Part shown: in pieces, positions 48,521 to 58,379 of the stretch
How the letters are laid out: every line of letters starts with the position of its first letter
How positions within the stretch are numbered: position 1 is the first letter of the stretch
Assembly: GCA_004369085.1 (NCBI GenBank)
Contig: ML210154.1
Coordinates: 126,605 to 190,604 of the forward strand
Source: Coprinopsis marcescibilis
Taxonomy: Eukaryota; Basidiomycota; Agaricomycetes; Agaricales; Psathyrellaceae
Direction of reading: 5' to 3'
DNA: 64,000 bases
Program-made: the position numbers and the translations under genes
The notes under the pieces: model-generated
Databases searched by the model: none
Told to the model about the DNA's origin: nothing
The model's input: only the letters and a program-made list of their open reading frames with translations

Positions 48521-50331
48521 ATGGCGTTTAGATCAACACACGAAGTCATCCATAATGATGATCTACTTACCCTTGTTTACTCTGAACTCTACTCGGATAT
48601 CGACAACAACAAATCGCCTGATGCGAGACGGCAGGAACTGCAATCATTGAGCCTTGTTTCCCGCAGCTTCTTTCAGGTGGGCTCAAATCAGGTTTGGCAA
48701 GAACTAGACTCCCTTCTCCCCCTCATTAAACTTCTCCCTGGAGTCGAATGCTCTGGAGGAATTTACGTACGTCATCCCTTTAAGTACACTTGTCAATATA
48801 TTGACGGCAATGACCGCATCCTTGTGCCACTTAGGTTGCCAAGCAAGAGCTTTCTGTGGGGGACCTGTCTCGCTGGAACTTCTATTCGCGCAAAGTCAGA
48901 GGCCTGAAGCTGGCCACAACCCTGACCAAGTTATCGAAGGGTTCCGGAATTTCCTCGCAGCTTTACGTCTCCCTCGCCCACCTGAAAAAGGGGTCCAAAT
49001 ACCCCCTTCTCCCAGCACTTCGACGAATAACCTTTGTCGGAAGCATTACAGACGATGCAATGACTTGTCTCAAGCTCTTTCTTTCTCCCAACGTCGAACA
49101 GGTATCTTTCACCAGTGACAGCAAAAATGCCATGACAATGGTCCCATCTGGATTTCTCTCTGCGTCTCTGAGCCACATCTTCCACCCGACTCACAGGGTT
49201 AAACGCCTCGAGTTCTGGTGTCTAGAAAACAGCCATCTGCTTCCCTGGGACAAGCTCGCGGCGGAAGAGAATCAGCTTAAATCTCTGACCCTTCACCTCG
49301 GCTATAATCCCGAGAATCTGGAATTGTACAACCGGTTCAAGCATTTGTCCTCGTTCTCGATGTCGCTGTACATTTTTTTCAAAGAGCCGCTCACGGACAG
49401 ATACAAATACCCACTCAATTTCTCAGTGTCCGTTCAAAAAGCAAAAGGATGCCCGGGCGCAGTCAAGATTGCAGGCGAGGCTGCCGACCCCATGGTTCGC
49501 TGGCTCAAGTCATTCATGAGTCCCAAGGATTCTGAGCTCTGGAGACTGGAGGTGGAGATTCTGGAGTCGGATTATACACGGAACAGACGGTTACTGGCTA
49601 TGAACTCTGCCTTTCTCGACTGGGATGTTCCGACAGATGGTGATTACTTCGACTGGGGTGCACTGACTGAGTGCTTGTCACTCACATCCTCCCACCTCTC
49701 CAGCCTTAGGATCACCAGTAGCCCCGATCTTGATATACCAGACAAATATATTCATCAGCTAGTAGCTCTTGGCAACCTTGACACACTCGAGCTGGATGCC
49801 TGCTTTGGTAATCTGGTAAACAGTAGAGACTCGGACAGCGCTGAAGAGTTCCTCAAACAAATCCTGGTGTGCGGAGAGAACAAGAACGTGCCTCTGCGTG
49901 CTTTACGCATTCCCCTATTGGACTTGACGGGGACAACCCTTTCTACTACCTCTGCTCTCAAGCTCATCGCAGCCCACGCCGAAAGCCTTGAATTACTGGA
50001 GCTAGGGACCTATCCGCTGACCCATGTATTATCTTTGACACATTGCAAGCAGGAGGAGTACCCAAAGTCTAGTCTCCTTGCATATGCGACCAACTCTTCC
50101 TCACTCAAGGCCTTGCATATCCGCGACAGCTGGCTGTCAGGTGCTCCGGAGCTTTATGGCCTCCAGCTCCCATCCCTCCTTCACACTCTTTTCCCCGAGC
50201 TTTGCAGCCTCAGAGTGGCAACAGCCCAAAGACTCATGAGCTCTTGGGAGGAGACTCTACAGGAGTGGAAGGCACAGGTGCCAAACCAAGAACATGCGAA
50301 GGTTGGAGTCGATATCCTCTCGGGAATTTAG
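48521..50331 (+). CDS. F-box-like / leucine-rich repeat protein
   Basis: Large lineage-specific protein resembling fungal F-box receptors. ATG 48521 (MAFRSTHEVIHNDDLLTLVY). The N-terminal helix region LLTLVYSEL followed by ELQSLSLVSRSFFQVGSNQV and WQEL fits a weak F-box. One intron (donor GTACGT after GIY, acceptor TTAG) leads to VAKQELSVGDLSRW. The remainder is Leu-rich: KVRGLKLATTLTKL, ALRRITFVGSITDDA, LKSLTLHLGY, LSSLRITSSPDLDI, LDTLELDACFGN, LKALHIRDSWLSG and CSLRVATAQRL. It ends VGVDILSGI. About 577 codons. The target is unknown. Confidence 0.78.
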
Positions 50332-50478
50332 GCGCTCGGAAATTGCCGGAGGTTCTAGCCGGAGCTTGAAACGGCACTAGCCAAGCCGGAAGTATGGCGA
50401 CGTGGTCGCGATCGGACCACGTCGTCACGCGTCTATTACTTTCTCCCTCCACATCTCCCTCAAGCTCCTCCAGGAAGA

Positions 50479-51309
50479 ATGTTCAGCGAGGAGCTGAAAG
50501 CCTTTAGAAGGCTGGGCCTTCGCTATGTACGTATTCCACTTGAATATGGGTCGAACCTCACTGATATTCCGCGTTGGCATTAGGTTCTTCTCCAAGTGCT
50601 TAACTTTGCCTCGGTAATTGCGTCTGGCCTTATGATTTGGAAAGGGCTGGGGGTTGTCACGAATTCGGAGTCGCCGATTGTAGTCGTACTCAGGTGTGTG
50701 GTAGCGCTCTTCTCAGCAGCACCGTACTGCCCGCTAATATTTACTTGCAGCGGTTCAATGGAGCCCGCATTTTACCGCGGAGACCTACTTTTCTTGACCA
50801 ACCCTCCTTCAGAGCATTACAAGACGGGCGACATTACAGTGTACAAAATTCCTGGGCAAGATATCCCTATCGTCCATCGAGTATTGGAGACACGCAACCT
50901 CCCGCCTACTGTCGATGTGAGGCAGTACACCAAACGATATGGCAGGTTGACGACACAGAGCAAAACTAGCAACCAGACGGACCCACAACTTCTACTTACC
51001 AAGGGCGATAACAATCAGATTGATGACATTGGGCTTTACCAGGGCATCGAATGGCTTGAACGATCGCATATCGTTGGGAAGGTCCGAGGGTGAGTTCATT
51101 CGAGTGTGTTTGTGTCCTTGTGATGTATGTGGGCTCATCAAGGTGTACGCAGGTTCTTGCCATATGTTGGATATGTAACAATTGCTATGGTATGTCTCTC
51201 TAATTCCTCTGATGGAAAACCTCTGATGGTTTTTTAGAACGACTTCCCACAGCTCAAATACGCTCTTCTGGGTGGTCTTGGGCTACTGGCTCTTCTTCAA
51301 AGGGAATAA
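50479..51309 (+). CDS. SEC11: Signal peptidase complex catalytic subunit Sec11
   Basis: ER membrane Ser-His signal peptidase of the S26 family, which removes signal peptides from secreted proteins (the hydrophobins here would be clients). ATG 50479 ([16 protein letters not shown]). The N-terminal membrane anchor is [17 protein letters not shown]. The catalytic Ser sits in [20 protein letters not shown], rebuilt across an intron (AG|C, 50695/50750). The catalytic His is in [25 protein letters not shown] and the conserved box [20 protein letters not shown] follow, then a C-terminal hydrophobic helix [17 protein letters not shown]. Four introns. A 30-residue loop after RVLE, including [14 protein letters not shown], is longer than in yeast. 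Confidence 0.95.
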
Positions 51310-51725
51310 CGACCCCACTCAGCACTGCTCTGATAAATTATTACGATTGTACCAATATAACCTGCTGCTTGAAATCTTTTCTGCAGCACAGAGCGAGTCG
51401 CTAGGCGAAGGATGCTTCACATCGACATCCATTACGATCCTCCGGAGTCTGTTAGGATTGGCATGCTTCAGCATGACCATCGACGACAACCGGTCTGCGA
51501 AGAGTTTGAGCGCAGACACTGGCCGGATGCCCATCTCTGTGCTTCGGCTGTTATTTGTGATATACGAACTAGCTGTGTTGCAGAAGGCAAGGATCGGGCT
51601 GGTTCTGCACGCTCGAGTCATTCAAGCGTAGAGCGCACGCATACCCACAGGTTGGCCGCAGCATAACCTCGCGTTCCCAACCTTGTCGTCCACGAAGACG
51701 ATAGGAGTACCTCTGACAGTAGCCG
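51310..51725. other. Intergenic between SEC11 and the hydrophobin inverted repeat
   Basis: No gene was recognised; open frames on both strands here lack family cues. The unique sequence ends at about 51725, where the left arm of the inverted repeat begins. Confidence 0.5.
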
Positions 51726-51889
51726 CCACTCGAAACGACGAAACAACAACAACCTTCAACGTAGAAACTCAATACTCAATATTCAATGCTCAGGTTGCTA
51801 CTTCAGGAATCGTTTTTTAACATATGGATCATACATTAACTGTAAGGTAATGCAAAGAGTTTTATCAGAGGACCGAAGTGTGTGCTAGG

Positions 51890-51950
51890 CTAAAGAAAGG
51901 CGTGTGATGAACAAGGTTGTGCGCGAGCTGAGCTGAATTGGATATCTTAC
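51890..51950 (-). other. 3'-UTR intron of the left hydrophobin
   Basis: 22 nt beyond the stop codon, a GTAAGATATCC donor and a TTTCTTTAG acceptor bound a 61-nt sequence with good intron signals. The same element of the same length sits at 53521-53581 in the right copy and, diverged, at 53810-53866 in the relict. The splice is inferred from signals, not transcripts. Confidence 0.6.
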
Positions 51951-51972
51951 CTGAAAATGGGAGGCGTATCGT

Positions 51973-52389
51973 TTAGAGCGAGACGTTGATTGGTGTGCAG
52001 CCGAGGGCAACGACACCGTTGAAGTTGTTGTTGTTGCAGCAGACCTGCTGGTTGTTGCTACGAGAGAAAGGTTCAGCACGTCGAGTACAGCTCACAAGAG
52101 AGAGAGTCAGGACTTACCAGGAGGGTGAGGCACCAAGACCGATGACGTTAACGCCAGTGCACGAAGCGCCGACCTGGCCGGTGAGCTGGGTGACGTCGAT
52201 TTCAAGGACACTGAGGAGGCTCTTGAGAGGCGCACTGAGGGAGTTGGACTCCTGCACGGTGTTGCAACACTGGACCTCCCCGCCGTTGCATTGGGAATAG
52301 GTCGAGCTCGATTCGCTGCCGTGGGGAGCGGCGGAGGCGGCACCGACGAGGGCGAGAGCGAAGATGGCAGAGGCGACACGGGCAATCAT
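51973..52389 (-). CDS. Class I hydrophobin (left copy)
   Basis: Small secreted surfactant that self-assembles on hyphae and fruit bodies. ATG 52389; 118 residues after splicing. A signal peptide ([20 protein letters not shown], cleavage near residue 20) precedes the mature protein. Eight cysteines follow C-X6-CC-X34-C-X13-C-X5-CC-X12-C-X7, inside the class I pattern; the fifth Cys codon is made by splicing (TG|C) across the one coding intron. It ends CTPINVSL. The sequence [17 protein letters not shown] is typical. A TATA box lies about 98-113 bp upstream. It differs from the right copy essentially at SSSTYS versus SSTTYS. Confidence 0.96.
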
Positions 52390-52484
52390 TTTGAGAGTTG
52401 AGTTGGTGGGGGGTGGGTAACTGAGAGAGGGATTGTTGTGGAGAGATGAGTGAACTGGGTTCTGAGCATTGTGAGTCTATACCT

Positions 52485-52520
52485 GGCCTTTTTTATATGA
52501 CGCGAAGATATGGCCAGGAC
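52485..52520 (-). promoter_or_regulatory. Hydrophobin core promoter: TATA box and GTCCTGGCCATA element
   Basis: On the minus strand, TCATATAAAAAAGGCC (52500-52485) is a strong TATA box, and GTCCTGGCCATA (52520-52509) lies just upstream. Both elements are kept in the right copy (GATAAAAAGGCC and GTCCTGGCCATA), while intervening bases differ, which suggests selection. Confidence 0.65.
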
Positions 52521-52597
52521 AAAAATGGGTTGATTAAGCACGTCTCAAGCGAAGGCTTGAAATTAAATTTGCCGACAAGTCGATCGCATGGGGCGCC

Positions 52598-52737
52598 NNN
52601 NNNNNNNNNNNNNNNNNNNNNNNNNNNNNNNNNNNNNNNNNNNNNNNNNNNNNNNNNNNNNNNNNNNNNNNNNNNNNNNNNNNNNNNNNNNNNNNNNNNN
52701 NNNNNNNNNNNNNNNNNNNNNNNNNNNNNNNNNNNNN
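52598..52737. other. Assembly gap (140 N) at the centre of the inverted repeat
   Basis: A run of Ns near the symmetry centre of the hydrophobin palindrome, the place where short-read assembly is expected to break. Confidence 0.99.
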
Positions 52738-52952
52738 TTGCACTCCTCGAGGCTTTGGGCGCCTGTCATGTGTGACAGCTAACATTTAAGTCAAGCTTCA
52801 CACTGGACTCGATCTTCAATGAACCGAGTAGGTTCCCCAGAAAAAGAAATCACTGTAGGCTCCGTGGTAATTGGATGCGAATACGACGCGCCTCGCGACC
52901 GCAAATTACGTTCCAAGCCTCCGCTTGGAATTTGTCCAATGAGCCCATTTTA

Positions 52953-52987
52953 GTCCTGGCCATACCTTTGTATCGGATAAAAAGGCC
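52953..52987 (+). promoter_or_regulatory. Core promoter of the right hydrophobin
   Basis: GTCCTGGCCATA at 52953-52964 and the TATA-like GATAAAAAGGCC at 52976-52987 lie about 95-130 bp upstream of ATG 53082, in the same order as in the left copy. The TATA box is weaker here (GGATAAAAAG versus CATATAAAAAAG), so the copies may differ in strength. Confidence 0.6.
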
Positions 52988-53081
52988 AGCTTTAGTTTCA
53001 CAATCCTCAGAACCCAGTTCACCCATCTCACCACAACAACCTTTCTCTCAGTTACCCACCCCCACCAACTCAACTCTCACA

Positions 53082-53498
53082 ATGATTGCCCGTGTCGCCT
53101 CTGCCATCTTCGCTCTCGCCCTCGTCGGTGCCGCCTCCGCCGCTCCCCACGGCAGCGAATCGAGTACCACCTACTCCCAATGCAACGGCGGAGAAGTCCA
53201 GTGCTGCAACACCGTGCAGGAGTCTAACTCCCTCAGCGCGCCTCTCAAGAGCCTCCTCAGTGTCCTTGAAATCGACGTCACCCAGCTTACCGGCCAGGTC
53301 GGCGCTTCGTGCACTGGCGTTAACGTCATCGGTCTTGGTGCCTCACCCTCCTGGTAAGTCCTGACTCTCTCTCTTGTGGGCTGTACTCGACGTGCTGAAC
53401 CTTTCTCTCGTAGCAACAACCAGCAGGTCTGCTGCAACAACAACAACTTCAACGGTGTCGTTGCCCTCGGCTGCACACCAATCAACGTCTCGCTCTAA
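53082..53498 (+). CDS. Class I hydrophobin (right copy)
   Basis: Near-identical inverted partner of the gene at 51973-52389, transcribed away from it. ATG 53082; the long upstream open frame from 52875 is promoter sequence. 118 residues with the same signal peptide, the same eight-Cys spacing and one coding intron (about 53355-53413; donor GTAAGTCC, acceptor CTCGTAG) completing the fifth Cys codon. It ends CTPINVSL at 53498. Most differences in the coding exon are silent, consistent with a recent duplication or gene conversion plus purifying selection. Confidence 0.96.
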
Positions 53499-53520
53499 AC
53501 GATACGCCTCCCATTTTCAG

Positions 53521-53581
53521 GTAAGATATCCAATTTAGCTCAGCTCGCGCACAACCTTGTTCATCACACACTTTTCTTTAG
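53521..53581 (+). other. 3'-UTR intron of the right hydrophobin
   Basis: A GTAAGATATCC donor starts 22 nt after the stop codon, with a CTTTAG acceptor 61 nt later, matching the left copy. Conservation of both splice signals in three copies supports a real 3'-UTR intron. Confidence 0.6.
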
Positions 53582-53757
53582 CCTAGCATACACTTCGGTA
53601 CTCTGATAATAAAACTCTTTGTAGTAACCCGATTAATGCTTGATCCATATTTTAAATAACGATTCTTGAACAAGTTGAAGCAGCCTGAGCATTGAGTACT
53701 GAGCACTGAGTTTCTACATTGAATGTTGTTGTTTCCTCGTTTCGAGTGGTGGATATG

Positions 53758-53880
53758 TACTGTACACCGATCAATGTCTCGCTCTAAGGGAAACACCTCG
53801 CATTCTCATGTAAGATATTCACCCTTCCCCTCGCACCCTCGCTCACCAATTAACTGCTTGCCTTAGCTACACATCGCATT
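53758..53880 (+). pseudogene. Relict 3' end of a third hydrophobin gene
   Basis: TGT-ACA-CCG-ATC-AAT to the TAA at 53785-53787 encodes CTPINVSL and a stop, the exact hydrophobin C-terminus, in plus orientation. The following 3'-UTR sequence, including a 57-nt intron-like element (53810-53866) and the CACATCGCATTCAACAG region, matches the intact genes with about one change in five. No upstream hydrophobin exon is present: the sequence before it belongs to the 3' flank of the right copy. It is therefore a truncated remnant of a direct duplicate. Confidence 0.85.
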
Positions 53881-54043
53881 CAACAGTCCTTAAATCATAT
53901 ATAGTGTCCTCTACTACTCAATATTACACGTACATGAGCCATTGTACATACTCCACCATGCATTGCCTGAAGGCCCTCATTGGTTGACTTAGAACGTGAA
54001 AGGGGGCCTGCGGTCATGTCGAACGTTTCCTACTCAGAGGGTG

Positions 54044-55362
54044 TCATGAGCACAAACACAGTATACGTGCGAGTCGAGCAACGTACCAGCTTCCACACGG
54101 AGAATCAAGATAAAGAATCCCGGCAGCCCGTACACGTGGGAGAGCTTTTTCAATAGCAGCGTGAGCAGCTTCCACCTTAGACGCAACTCTATCAACGAGC
54201 TCTGGAAAATCGAATGCAACCTGTGCGAGGCGTCCGTGCTTGTGCAGCCTCGCACATGCCTTGTCAAGATTTACCCAGTATTCAGCCATAGGCTCCAGTG
54301 GGCACAGTCGCACGGCTGCATGACGGAAGCAGACTGTCGCTAGAGGTGTTTCGAGACGGACTGTCTCGATGATTTGAGTGAATCCTTGGATCATTTTCGC
54401 GTCGGACCAGAATATGCGGATTTTGCGCAGATTAGTCAAGGGAGAGAGATCCAGAATGACTTGGGGAGTAAGATTCAGCTGTGAGAAGGAGAGTGTTATT
54501 CACCAGAGATATGAGGACACTTACCTGACTGGACTGGATTGGCAGGTGCCGTGAAGGTAAATGTTTCGAGAGAAGATCCGCAGGCTGATAACAGTCGTTG
54601 CAGAGACGGATCGTATGGTCCGTGTCGAGCCCCGCTCAAAGGCGCCGGCGCCTGGATTATGCGCAGATCTCGCAGGACCTGTACTCCAATTGCAGTTGTA
54701 GGGTCCAAGAGAAAGTCCACAATCTCTGGGAGCTTTGATTGGTCAGGAAATCTCCACAATACAATGTGTAGGGATTGCAGTTGACTTGCTGGTGTTGAGA
54801 GTTCCAGCGAAGAATTTGCAGGAAGAGATAAGAGGCTTGAGATGGAGAGTGATATTGTGAGATGCTTCAGGGATTGACCGAATAACCCGGCAAGCTGCAC
54901 TGGAGATCTCCGTACCGACGCCTTTTGGATAGAGCGAGAGCGGCATAGAACGGAAATGGTGTTTCTCGTAGTCGATGGCAGCTTTGACCAGCGCAGATCG
55001 GAGAGGCTTATGCTATTGACCCGACCTTGCAGCGAAAGTAGATGCAACACCTCCGCAAGGTCACTGTCCTCAGCCAGGCGCGAAGGTCGATTATCTAGTT
55101 GGAAGGGAGACCCGCCGGAGATTGAGATGCTTTGAATATAGGAAACAATCCGGGGTGAGCCTTTGAGAATCGGTAAAAGTCTGGCGCCAGGCAACTTCTG
55201 ATGGTAGAATAAGATATGGGTGATTGCGAGTTCTGTGAATAGCATTCGTTGACAAATGTCACGGAAAGTCAGGGATGCAAGAGCGGTGGTCATCAGGGTA
55301 GGCTTGTCGTGTGCCAGGTTGCCCATTATTTGCTGCACCAGCTCTGTTGGAAGTTCCAACAT
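54044..55362 (-). CDS. F-box protein, tandem copy A
   Basis: Putative SCF substrate receptor of unknown target. ATG 55362 begins MLELPTELVQQIMGNLAHDK, an F-box; the in-frame upstream GTG at 55440 is not used. The F-box continues TALASLTFRDICQRMLFTEL. LRR-like pieces follow: RVNSISLSDLRWSKLPSTTR, SLKHLTISLSIS and LQSLHIVLWRFPDQ. One intron near 54530 is spliced to a CCCCAAG acceptor, shifted relative to copy B, giving QSVILDLSPLTNLRKIRIFW. The C-terminus RVRAAGILYLDSPCGSW differs in frame from copy B after a small indel, so the end at 54044 is tentative; another terminal intron is possible. Confidence 0.75.
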
Positions 55363-55765
55363 TAGTACTGAATCTTGATAATGTACAGTGATAGTTGGCG
55401 TTGAGGGACGAGAGGAGAGCAAGATCGACTGCGCAGACACAGCACAAGACTTTTGAGCTCCTACTCAAAGTGTCCGGCAGATCCCGAGCATCCTCCTTCA
55501 TGGCAAGCGCCTTCGAAAAGACCAATAATAAACCTAACCAACCCTCACCATAGTCACCGGTCCCTAAGTCCTACTGTCCTCTACTAAGTACTCAATAATT
55601 CACGTACTTGAGTCATGTTACCTACTACACCATGCGTTGCACGAACATCCTTCCAAGGTAATCTATGTTGATCCAGCCAGTGTGAATACTACCTCATTCA
55701 GTGACTTAAGAACTTAATTGGAGGCATCGGGTCATATCGAAGGTCTCCTACTCGGGAGGGGGGTG
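55363..55765. other. Spacer between tandem F-box copies
   Basis: It holds copy A's promoter (the block ACTTTTGAGCTCCTACTCAA at about 55446, repeated upstream of copy B at about 57146) and copy B's 3' flank, which resembles the sequence at about 53905-54040. No other gene was seen. Confidence 0.6.
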
Positions 55766-57074
55766 TCAGGGAGCACAAACATAATATGCGCACAGGAGCA
55801 ACCTACCAGCTTCTACCCAAAGATCAAGGATCCCGAGACCCCGTAAGCGCGGAAGAGCATTTGCAATCGCATCGCGAGCGTCTTGCGCGACCAGCGCCGT
55901 GACATAGGGCATGGGAAAATCGAATACAACCTTTGCGAGGTGTCCGTGCTCGTGCAGCCTTGCACACGCATTGTCGAGATTGGCCCAGGACTCGGCTATA
56001 GGTTCCACCGGGTCGTACGATTGCAGGGTTGCATGATGGATGTGGAGTATCTCAAGCGGTGTTTCGAGAGGGACTGCCTCGATGATTTGAACAAATCCTT
56101 GGATCCTGCCTGTGTCGGACCAGCATATGGAGACTTTGCGCAGGTTAGTTAAAAGAGAGAGATCCAATGCAGCTGGGAGTAAGAGTAAGCACGAGAAGAC
56201 TTGCATTCGTGAAAGGTATGAGGGGCTTACCCTGCTGGATTGGATTGCCATGTGCCTCGAAAGCAAATGTTTCCACAGAAGATCCACATGCTGACATCAG
56301 TCGTTTCACCGCGTCCGGATCGTACATATCTGATCCACCCCCAATCATGGGCCCCCGTTTTATATACAGATCTCGGAGGCCGTGTATCCCAATCGTAGCT
56401 GCAGGGTCCAAGAGAAAGTTGACAATATTTGTGAGCGTCGACTGCCCAGGAAAATTGCACAAGGATATGTGGAGGGACTGCAGTTGACTTGGAGGTGTTG
56501 CAGTTTCCAGCGGAGAACTTGCAAGAAGAGAACAGAATTCTGAGACGGAGAGTGATATTGTGAGATGCTTCAGGGATTGGCCGAATAGCCCGGTAAGCTG
56601 GAACGGAGATGTCCGTATCGACGCCGTCTGGATCGAGCGAGAGCGACATAGAACGCAAATGGTGTTTCTCGTAGTCGAGGGCAGCTTTGACCAGCGCAGA
56701 TCGGAGAAGCTTATGTTCTTGACCCGACCTTGAAGCGAGAGCAGATTCAACACCTCTGCAAAGTCACTGTCATCGGCCAGGCGCGAAGCCGCAACAGGGC
56801 GGTAGTTTCGTTGGAGGATAGGCCCGTCGGAGATTGAGACGCTTTGGATATAGGACACAATCCGGGGTGAGGCTTTGAGAATTGGTAAAATTCTGGCACC
56901 AAGAAGGATCTGGTCGCAGAATAAGATAGAGGGGAAGGTGAGTTCCACGAATAACATTTGTTGGCAAACGTCACGGAAAGTAGGGGATACAAGAGCGCTG
57001 GACATCAGTGTAGGCCTGTTGTATGCCAGATTGCCCATTATCTCCTGCACCAGCTCCGTTGGAAGTTCCAACAT
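55766..57074 (-). CDS. F-box protein, tandem copy B
   Basis: Paralog of the gene at 54044-55362, same strand, start codons 1712 bp apart. ATG 57074 (MLELPTELVQEIMGNLAYNR) opens the F-box, continuing LVSPTFRDVCQQMLFVEL. The shared segments RVKNISFSDLRWSKLPSTTR, SLKHLTISLSVS and LQSLHISLCNFPGQ follow. One intron near 56185 (donor GTAAGC, acceptor CTCCCAG) joins GNPIQQ to AALDLSLLTNLRKVSICWSD. It ends LGILDLWVEAGRLLLCAYYV followed by CAP. Divergence from copy A is substantial and spread over the protein, so this duplication is older than the hydrophobin one. Confidence 0.78.
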
Positions 57075-58379
57075 TAGTACTGAACGTTGAAGGGTAGGTA
57101 CGAGAGAGTGAGATTAACTGCGCCGTTTGCGCAGCACGCGTAAGACTTTTGAGCTCCTACTCAAAGTGTCCGGCAGACCCCGAGCATCCTCCCTTCACAA
57201 CAAGCGCCATCGAAAACACCAGTTGGCAGTAGCCCCCATTTCACAAGAAGGCAACTACAAAAACTTTCAGTGACAGTGGCCGGGGAAGTTTTTGAAAAGA
57301 GGATGTGAAGGAAGCGCGGAACTCGCACAAATCCTTGCGGCTCACCACTCAAAGGGAGAGTTCCCTGAACTCCGTGCAGAGTCAACGTCTCTGTCCCTTA
57401 ACAAGAGGCTGACTTTCCGTCGCTCAATCCATCCACGGTTTCCAGCCTTGAATGGGCGTCCGCGACGAGTTTACAGGTGTCTCTAAAACCTAAGGCGCAG
57501 TGACAAGACCGAAAGCGCCGGTGCGTGATCTGCTACAAGTTCGAGGCGCAGTAGTAGTTCGTCGCTGGGTTCAACTTCTGGGAACATGTTGCATACCTAT
57601 AGTGACTCGCCGCCGCGCCGGAAACATACTTGTTCAGTTCTCAAACCATCCTACCGTTATCTTGTCTTTCCAACTCGTCCAAATCTATCATCTTGACCGT
57701 CTTTCGTCTTTCACATATGGGACTTGCGGCTCAGTGGCACACTTTAAACTTCCAAGTCTTCTCCTCGCACCGTAACATGAATGTAAAATATCCGAGCATC
57801 CGGAACTCACACGAGCGAATTCGAACGAGTTCAAACGACGATACTTACATAGGCTGCTTGCTAGTGAAGGAAGGCTCGAAAGCGTATGTGTGTAATACGT
57901 GGCGGGCCAGCGTACTACATAGACGCTCAACAGACAACAGACTACTCTACTGCGCTCAATATACTCGCTATCGTCCTCGGTTTGATATTTGGTGTTCGTC
58001 ATCCGTTATCAGTCGGGTCTAGAAAATGAAGTTCAAGATGTCGTTAAAGAAGCCTTGTGGATAGTAAATAATAAACATGCAGAACAAGATTTGGATGTGG
58101 TTGAACTAGAACAATGAAGCATCTATAGATATGAGACATGAGATATGAATGAATGGACAGTGGCGGTAACAACAAAATAAGAAATTGGAGGTGAATGGGA
58201 CTGTAACAGAGATATCGTGCGTACATATATATATATATATATACTGGTCATGACAGAGAGTGAGTTGTGAAGAAAGCGCAGTGTAAGATCAAGAACCAAG
58301 CTCAAGTATAATAGTTTAAGAAATGATAAAGATAACAAATAAAATAGAATACAACAAAAGAAAAAAAGAAAACGCGAAA
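57075..58379. other. Intergenic, no gene recognised
   Basis: It holds the F-box copy B promoter and the 3' flank of the 58380 gene. A (TA)n microsatellite of about ten units lies at 58225-58243. Open frames at 57500-58022 show no family cues. Confidence 0.5.

Larger units (their letters stand above)
51726..53750. repeat. Large inverted repeat carrying a hydrophobin gene in each arm
   Basis: The left arm (about 51726-52590) and right arm (about 52893-53750) are reverse complements with scattered differences, covering promoter, both exons, the intron, the 3'-UTR intron and about 150 bp of 3' flank. Coding parts are almost identical (one residue difference noted, STY versus TTY), while promoters and 3' flanks are more diverged. 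The centre holds a 140-N gap. The outer edges end at CGAGTGG on both sides. Confidence 0.92.

Noticed and set aside
52875..53081. An N-terminal extension of the right hydrophobin from 52875
   Set aside because: The extension covers the TATA box and leader. The signal peptide begins at ATG 53082, as in the left copy.
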